Positions 59,423-64,000 of a stretch of DNA of 64,000 nt are shown here, in pieces. The DNA comes from Pontibacter beigongshangensis (GTDB lineage Bacteria > Bacteroidota > Bacteroidia > Cytophagales > Hymenobacteraceae). Position numbers and translations under genes: made by a program. Positions within the stretch are counted from its first letter, which is position 1. Each line of letters starts with the position of its first letter. Where the stretch lies: positions 1-64,000 of the forward strand of contig NZ_VFSD01000030.1 of assembly GCF_014332515.1 (NCBI RefSeq), in the 5' to 3' direction. The notes under the pieces were generated by a model. It was not told the DNA's origin. It searched no databases and saw only the letters and a program-made list of their open reading frames with translations.

Positions 59423-59468
59423 CAAATTATTTGAATCAAAACGGCCCTCCTGAGCTTTTGCTGCTGCT
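59423..59468 (+). repeat. Repeat A copy 22
   Basis: CAAATTATTTGAATC, A-run, GGCCCTCCTGAGC and TTTTGCTGCTGC. It follows the repeat C block. Confidence 0.8.
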
Positions 59469-59653
59469 TTGAGGTGGTGATCAGCCGCAAGGGCGGCTAC
59501 CTGATTTTTGTGGCACTAGTATAATAATACCGAAAAACAGGTAGTTATTGCTGTTACTATGGCAGGATATAATTATATTTGGTTTGATTTTGCACACTAA
59601 CATGCACAACCGCCTGACGGCTTTCAACTCAGTTTTCGTGTCGCATTACGTAG

Positions 59654-59661
59654 TACCTTTG
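59654..59661 (+). promoter_or_regulatory. -7 element for prmA
   Basis: TACCTTTG matches TAnnTTTG. It places transcription start near 59667, which argues for the ATG at 59700 over a TTG at 59676. Confidence 0.5.
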
Positions 59662-59699
59662 CCTGCCCATGCAGTTTGGCGCAGAATAATAATATTTCC

Positions 59700-60527
59700 A
59701 TGGATTTTGTAGAAGTAGACTTACGCGTAACACCCGATTTTGCTGATATGCTGATAGCTGAGTTGGGGGAATTAGGCTTTGATGCCTTTGTGGAAACAGA
59801 AAACGGTTTCTGCGCCTATATAGACGAAGACAAGTTTGAGCAGGGCCCCCTCGATACTTTGCTGACGCGCTATAAGAGGATGGTGCCAATAGAGTATAAG
59901 GTGCAGACAATAGCGCGCCAGAACTGGAACGAGGAGTGGGAACGCAACTTCGAGCCGCTTTTTATCGGCGGCAAAGTATCGGTAAGGGCATCCTTCCATG
60001 AAAAGCCGGAAACAGCGGAATACGATGTCGTGATCAACCCCAAAATGTCGTTCGGCACAGGCCACCACGAGACCACCACGCTCATGATCGAGAATCAGCT
60101 AAGCCTGAACCACACCGGCAAGCGGGTGCTCGACATGGGCTGCGGCACGGGCATACTGGCCATTGCCGCCGCTAAACTGGGCGCAACAAACATCGTGGCG
60201 GTAGACATTGAGGACTGGACCGTAGAAAATGCCCGCGAAAACGCATCCCTCAACCAAACTCCCATGGACGTGCGCCTGGGTGGTGCCGAGCAGCTGGAGG
60301 GCGAGAAGCCGTTTGATATAGTGTTGGCCAATATAAACCGAAATGTGCTGCTGGACGATATGCCGGCTTACAAAGCGGTGCTGGCACCGCAGGGGTGGCT
60401 GTTGCTCAGCGGTTTCTATACCGAAGACCTGCCCATGATCCGGGAAAAAGCTGCCAGCCTGGAACTCCAGTATCAATCTCACCGGGATAAAAACAACTGG
60501 GTATCCGCTATTTTCCAGTCCAGGTAA
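59700..60527 (+). CDS. prmA: Ribosomal protein L11 methyltransferase
   Basis: The 275-residue SAM-dependent enzyme trimethylates ribosomal protein L11. It has an N-terminal substrate-recognition domain (VEVDLRVTPDFADMLIAELG), the SAM-binding motif VLDMGCGTGILAIAAAKLGA (about residues 145-165) and the DIVLANINRNVLLDDMP motif that contains NPPY-like family residues. I chose the ATG at 59700; a TTG at 59676 would add eight residues but lies close to the promoter. It is 10 nt upstream of a very long secreted protein gene. Confidence 0.94.
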   Translation: MDFVEVDLRVTPDFADMLIAELGELGFDAFVETENGFCAYIDEDKFEQGPLDTLLTRYKRMVPIEYKVQTIARQNWNEEWERNFEPLFIGGKVSVRASFHEKPETAEYDVVINPKMSFGTGHHETTTLMIENQLSLNHTGKRVLDMGCGTGILAIAAAKLGATNIVAVDIEDWTVENARENASLNQTPMDVRLGGAEQLEGEKPFDIVLANINRNVLLDDMPAYKAVLAPQGWLLLSGFYTEDLPMIREKAASLELQYQSHRDKNNWVSAIFQSR

Positions 60528-60537
60528 TCCACTCCTC

Positions 60538-63500
60538 ATGAAACAAACTTTACTTCCTTTCTTTTTATTTCTTTCTTTTTTTGCCTCGCCGGCACTGGCT
60601 CAAAACAAGCTGTCGGAAAACCCGGCTGAGTTTGTGGCGGATGCCAAGGCTCTGCTGCTAAACGGCAAAGGACCCAACGCCCAGGCCCTTGCCACCAACC
60701 TGGAAGCGCTTTGGAACAGCGGCAAACTAACGGCAAAGCAGCAGCAGGAGATCGCGAACATCGCGCAGCAGATGTACAAAAAGAAAATGCGCGTACGCCC
60801 ACACTTCGAACAGTTCTTCGGCATGCTCACCGATGGCACCAGCAGGCACAACCTGCGCGGCAGCTCCCTCGATAACATGCTCGAGGTAGTTGCCAAAGCC
60901 GTCAGGCAGGAAGAGATGGGCAACCTGGAGCGCTTTCTGGCAACCAGCAGCCTTTACCTGGCTTCGGATTTACTTTTTCAGAACAAGTTTCAGAAGCTGC
61001 AGGCAACAGGTGGGCGTTTCAGTTTTGTATACGAAGGTGGCCCTGCAGCCAAGCTCGAAACACAGGAAACCAGCAGCAACGCCGAGTGGGACAATGTGTC
61101 CTGGGATGATGAAGTGGTGCAGGAAGAGAGCACAGACGACCCCTGGGGCACCGTGACCACTACTCCTGCCAATCCAGCACCAAGTAAAAAAGAGCAGGCA
61201 CAGCTGGCTAAGAAATACTTTATTCCTGCGCAGCCTAAAGTAACAGGACCTGCCCTGAAACTCGAAAATGTGGATTTTACTTTTGTTACGGCACACGATT
61301 CTGCAGCTATTCGGCACACCAGCGGCCATGTGGTGCTGGCGCACCAGCTGTTTGCAGGCGAGGGCGGCTCTTTTGAGTGGCAGGTAAACGGCAGCCCGGC
61401 TTTAGTTATTTTCCGGCAATACAGCTTCAGTATTACGGCTCCGGCCTTTAAAGTGCCAGATGCCACCTTGAGCTACCCGGCCATGCTGCAGGAGAAGATA
61501 GACGGCGCCTTTGAGTTCAAGAGCATCAGGCGGAGCAGCAAAGGCCAGACCGGGTACCCCAAATTTATTTCCTTTACAGACAATGCCCGCCTCAAAAACC
61601 TGGGCCAGAACATGGGCTACAGGGGCGGATTCTCGCTTGCCGGAAACGTAATGGGAAGCAATTGCCTGGATGGAAAGTCATCGGAGATCGTGGTGTCGCA
61701 CAATGGCGTGCGCAAGTTTCGGTCAGAGTCCAGAGGGTTTGTGATAAGCGATAGCCTGCTTACCTCGAACCGTGCTTCTGTAGAGATTTTTCAGGGCAAA
61801 GACCTGCTTACGCACCCCGCCATGCAGCTCGTTTACTCCAGGCCAGCCAATACCCTAACCCTGACCCGCGAAAAAGGAACGCATGCCAATACCCCCTTTC
61901 TGGACAACTATCACCAACTGGAAATACTGGCAGAGCGCCTGCGCTGGAACCTGGCCACAGCCGATATCGATTTTATTACCGTCAGCAACAAGATGCTGGT
62001 GCCGGTCAGGCTGGAGTCTGCTTCCTACTTTTCTAACAGCCAGTACCAGCAACTGGTGGGCGTGGCCACCTTTCACCCGCTAAAGCCCCTGATTGCCTAT
62101 GCCACTAAAGCCAGGACCAGCGAGTTTAACGTTTCGGATGTGGCCAAGTACACCAGGATTCCGGAAGATGGTTTCAGAGATGCCGCTTCCAGGCTTTCGC
62201 AGTTAGGTTTCGTAGACTTCGATGCGCCTTCAGGGCATATGGTACTGAAGCAGAAAGCCTGGCATTATGTGGGCGCTTCGCAGCATAAGCACGATTATGA
62301 CCACCTGGTTATAAAATCGCTTGTTCCGTCGGGCAAAAATGCCACCCTTAACCTGGAAACCAACAGGCTGGAGGTGCGTGGTGTCCGGAAAGTATTCTTT
62401 ACCAGCGATACCACCAGCATCTATATCATCCCGGATAGCAGCAAGATCACCATCTTGTCGAACCGCGATATGGAGTTCAGCGGAGAAGTACATGCGAACC
62501 AGCTCGCTTTTAAAGGCACTGATTTCAAGTTTGATTACAACGAGTTCTCCATCGACCTGCAAAAGCTGCAGTTCATGACGTTGAACACGAAAGAGCCAAG
62601 TAAGAACAGCAAGTCTAAAAACATAAACCAGATCGTTCCTGGCAAGAATGGCAAGTTCTCAGGCAAAATATACATCAACAGGCCCGATAATAAGTCCGGC
62701 AAAGAGTACCTGTCTGATTACCCGAAGTTCGATGCCCTGTCCGGCGGGCAGCTTTCTTTTTCAAGCCCCGATATCCTGGGCGGCGCTTACGATACCACGG
62801 TTTATTTCGAGATGTTCCCTTTTAAGGTCGACAGCCTCAGCGACTCCAGGCGTGGGGTGGTAGGGTTTAAAGGGCGGTTCCACTCGGGTGGCATGATGCC
62901 TCCTTTCGAGACAAAAGTGGTGAAGATGCCAGACGGTACGATGGGGTTTCGCCATAAAGCGCCTGAAGCCGGTATTCCTGTTTTTGAAGGGAAAGGCGTT
63001 GTTCACGATTCTATTGTTATGAATGCAGGCGGGCTGCAGAGCAGCGGCAAGCTAAAATACCTGACTGCTACCTTAGAGGCTCCTTCCTTTACGTTCTACC
63101 AGGATTCTGTGCTTGCTCCGGCTGGTTCTGCCGTAACGATGGCCGAACCCAAAGCAGGCGGTGCCGACCTGCCTGGCGCCTCGCTGGCGGCCTACAGCAT
63201 GCGCTGGTTGCCCAAAGCCGACACCATGTACCTGAACCCGCAGCAGCCCATGCAGCTATATAAGGAGCCATTTTCTTTCGATGGTATTGTGAGGCTGTCG
63301 CCGGGTGGCTTGTATGGTAGCGGCAAAGTAGATAATGAGACATCGCGGGTGGTTTCGGAGCGGTTCGTGTTTAACCAGCGCAGCTTTACCGCCAGAAACG
63401 GACAGCTTGTCCTGAAGTCTGACATAGCCGATAAACCGGCCTTAAATGCCCGGCAGGTGCATGTAAACTATGATCTGGCCAAGGGACAGGTCGATTTTGA

Positions 63501-64000
63501 GACGGTGCAGAAAGGAGTTGCCAGCCTGGAGTTCCCGAAGGCACAGTACAAAACATCGCTCAGCAGCGGCAGCTGGGATATTGCACAACGAAAGGTTAAC
63601 CTGAAAGCCAATGCCGATGGCGCCAGCAACCTCTTTTATTCGCTGCACCCGGAGCAGGCCGGACTTCGGTTTATAGCCACCAGCGGCGAGTACGATCTCG
63701 AAGAAAATGCGCTGCTGGCCATTGGGGTGCCTCATGTTGCCGTAGCCGATTCTTACATTGTACCCGATAGCGGAAAAATAGAGATCACAGCCGGAGCGGT
63801 GATGAAGCCTATGCAGCATGCGGGTATCATGGCCGATTCCCTGCACCAGTTCCATAAGATGTACGCCGGCAATATCCGCATTCTGTCGCGTCATGCTTTT
63901 CAGGGCGATGCTTTGTATGCCTACCAAGGTGCAGAGGAGCCGTATGAGCTGCATTTCTCTGACTTTGCCTATGGTGCAGCTGCGGCAAACTCCAAAAAGA
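60538..64000 (+). CDS. Very long secreted protein of unknown function (partial, 1154 codons in window)
   Basis: The frame begins with a signal peptide (MKQTLLPFFLFLSFFASPALAQ) and stays open to the window edge, so the protein is at least 1154 residues. It starts with an acidic helical part (about residues 20-120), followed by long repeating beta-strand-rich regions with many Ser, Thr, Asn and Gly residues and hints of parallel-beta structure (for example SGKIYINRPDNKSGKEYLSDY). No transmembrane helix, LPxTG or type IX secretion C-terminal domain is visible in the part seen. It is 10 nt from prmA, so likely cotranscribed. No established family; the pairing with prmA is a common Cytophagales arrangement. 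Confidence 0.75.
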   Translation, partial: MKQTLLPFFLFLSFFASPALAQNKLSENPAEFVADAKALLLNGKGPNAQALATNLEALWNSGKLTAKQQQEIANIAQQMYKKKMRVRPHFEQFFGMLTDGTSRHNLRGSSLDNMLEVVAKAVRQEEMGNLERFLATSSLYLASDLLFQNKFQKLQATGGRFSFVYEGGPAAKLETQETSSNAEWDNVSWDDEVVQEESTDDPWGTVTTTPANPAPSKKEQAQLAKKYFIPAQPKVTGPALKLENVDFTFVTAHDSAAIRHTSGHVVLAHQLFAGEGGSFEWQVNGSPALVIFRQYSFSITAPAFKVPDATLSYPAMLQEKIDGAFEFKSIRRSSKGQTGYPKFISFTDNARLKNLGQNMGYRGGFSLAGNVMGSNCLDGKSSEIVVSHNGVRKFRSESRGFVISDSLLTSNRASVEIFQGKDLLTHPAMQLVYSRPANTLTLTREKGTHANTPFLDNYHQLEILAERLRWNLATADIDFITVSNKMLVPVRLESASYFSNSQYQQLVGVATFHPLKPLIAYATKARTSEFNVSDVAKYTRIPEDGFRDAASRLSQLGFVDFDAPSGHMVLKQKAWHYVGASQHKHDYDHLVIKSLVPSGKNATLNLETNRLEVRGVRKVFFTSDTTSIYIIPDSSKITILSNRDMEFSGEVHANQLAFKGTDFKFDYNEFSIDLQKLQFMTLNTKEPSKNSKSKNINQIVPGKNGKFSGKIYINRPDNKSGKEYLSDYPKFDALSGGQLSFSSPDILGGAYDTTVYFEMFPFKVDSLSDSRRGVVGFKGRFHSGGMMPPFETKVVKMPDGTMGFRHKAPEAGIPVFEGKGVVHDSIVMNAGGLQSSGKLKYLTATLEAPSFTFYQDSVLAPAGSAVTMAEPKAGGADLPGASLAAYSMRWLPKADTMYLNPQQPMQLYKEPFSFDGIVRLSPGGLYGSGKVDNETSRVVSERFVFNQRSFTARNGQLVLKSDIADKPALNARQVHVNYDLAKGQVDFETVQKGVASLEFPKAQYKTSLSSGSWDIAQRKVNLKANADGASNLFYSLHPEQAGLRFIATSGEYDLEENALLAIGVPHVAVADSYIVPDSGKIEITAGAVMKPMQHAGIMADSLHQFHKMYAGNIRILSRHAFQGDALYAYQGAEEPYELHFSDFAYGAAAANSKK

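Larger units (their letters stand above)
59031..59699. other. Composite repeat island between tpiA and prmA
   Basis: This gene-free stretch contains the tpiA terminator, repeat A copies 21 and 22, an imperfect 18-bp inverted repeat (59193-59276), a repeat C block and the prmA promoter. No coding frame is credible. Confidence 0.65.

Overview
The window comes from a Bacteroidota bacterium, most likely a Cytophagales member close to Hymenobacteraceae (Pontibacter-like). The evidence is gliding-type lipoprotein genes gldB, gldD and gldE, a Bacteroidota-type exbB-exbD-exbD-tonB operon, a bTHX ribosomal protein gene, a 29-residue COX24/mS38-like gene next to rng, weak Shine-Dalgarno usage, and repeated promoter -7 elements of the form TAnnTTTG. 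The genus is an inference. No rRNA, tRNA, CRISPR array, prophage or intact insertion sequence was seen.

Layout. 1-7390 (minus strand): an energy-transduction operon, exbB, two exbD, tonB, then a small membrane protein, a PstS-like lipoprotein and a TPR protein; a 30-bp perfect hairpin and about 0.9 kb of repeat-bearing DNA split it after tonB. 7391-18549: mazG, glmM, a cysteine desulfurase, a LOG-family protein, hemH, the GTPases era and der, two tiny acidic lipoproteins and two uncharacterised proteins. 18886-22447 (minus): cytochrome b5-like protein, sugar kinase and murQ (peptidoglycan recycling), then a ureohydrolase-like protein with degenerate metal ligands. 22654-31284: acyl-CoA ligase, MarR regulator and a fadN-fadA-fadE beta-oxidation cluster interrupted by a four-helix-bundle (S23) gene with inverted-repeat flanks. 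31736-41001: a glycosyltransferase, uncharacterised proteins, recG, then mutY-ssb-gldE-gldD. 41514-46327: HU-family protein, TPR protein, the 29-residue ribosomal-type protein, rng, a PorT-like barrel protein and gldB. 46383-53214: an A+T-rich orphan gene, glycosyltransferase, Spy-like protein, nth, an ECF sigma factor with a small overlapping partner, and bTHX. 53836-64000: uvrA, a HipA-like kinase overlapping a DUF3037 gene, tpiA, prmA, and the first 1154 codons of a very long secreted protein that leaves the window.

The strongest signal not explained by genes is between them. A short repeat (here repeat A: AATTATT...AAT, an A-run, a GCCCCTCCGGAG-type palindromic core, then a GCTGCTG tail) occurs about 22 times in 64 kb, in both orientations and only outside genes. 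It often sits beside two other intergenic families: small hairpins related to GGGCGTAGT/ACTACGCCC, six different ones of which are packed into 186 bp at 37001-37186, and an A+T-rich block containing CATCTTCAAAT and TTAGCACAT. I regard these composite intergenic islands as the best candidate for something undescribed here. The HipA-like/DUF3037 pair, the pseudo-ureohydrolase and the S23 element inside the fad operon come next.
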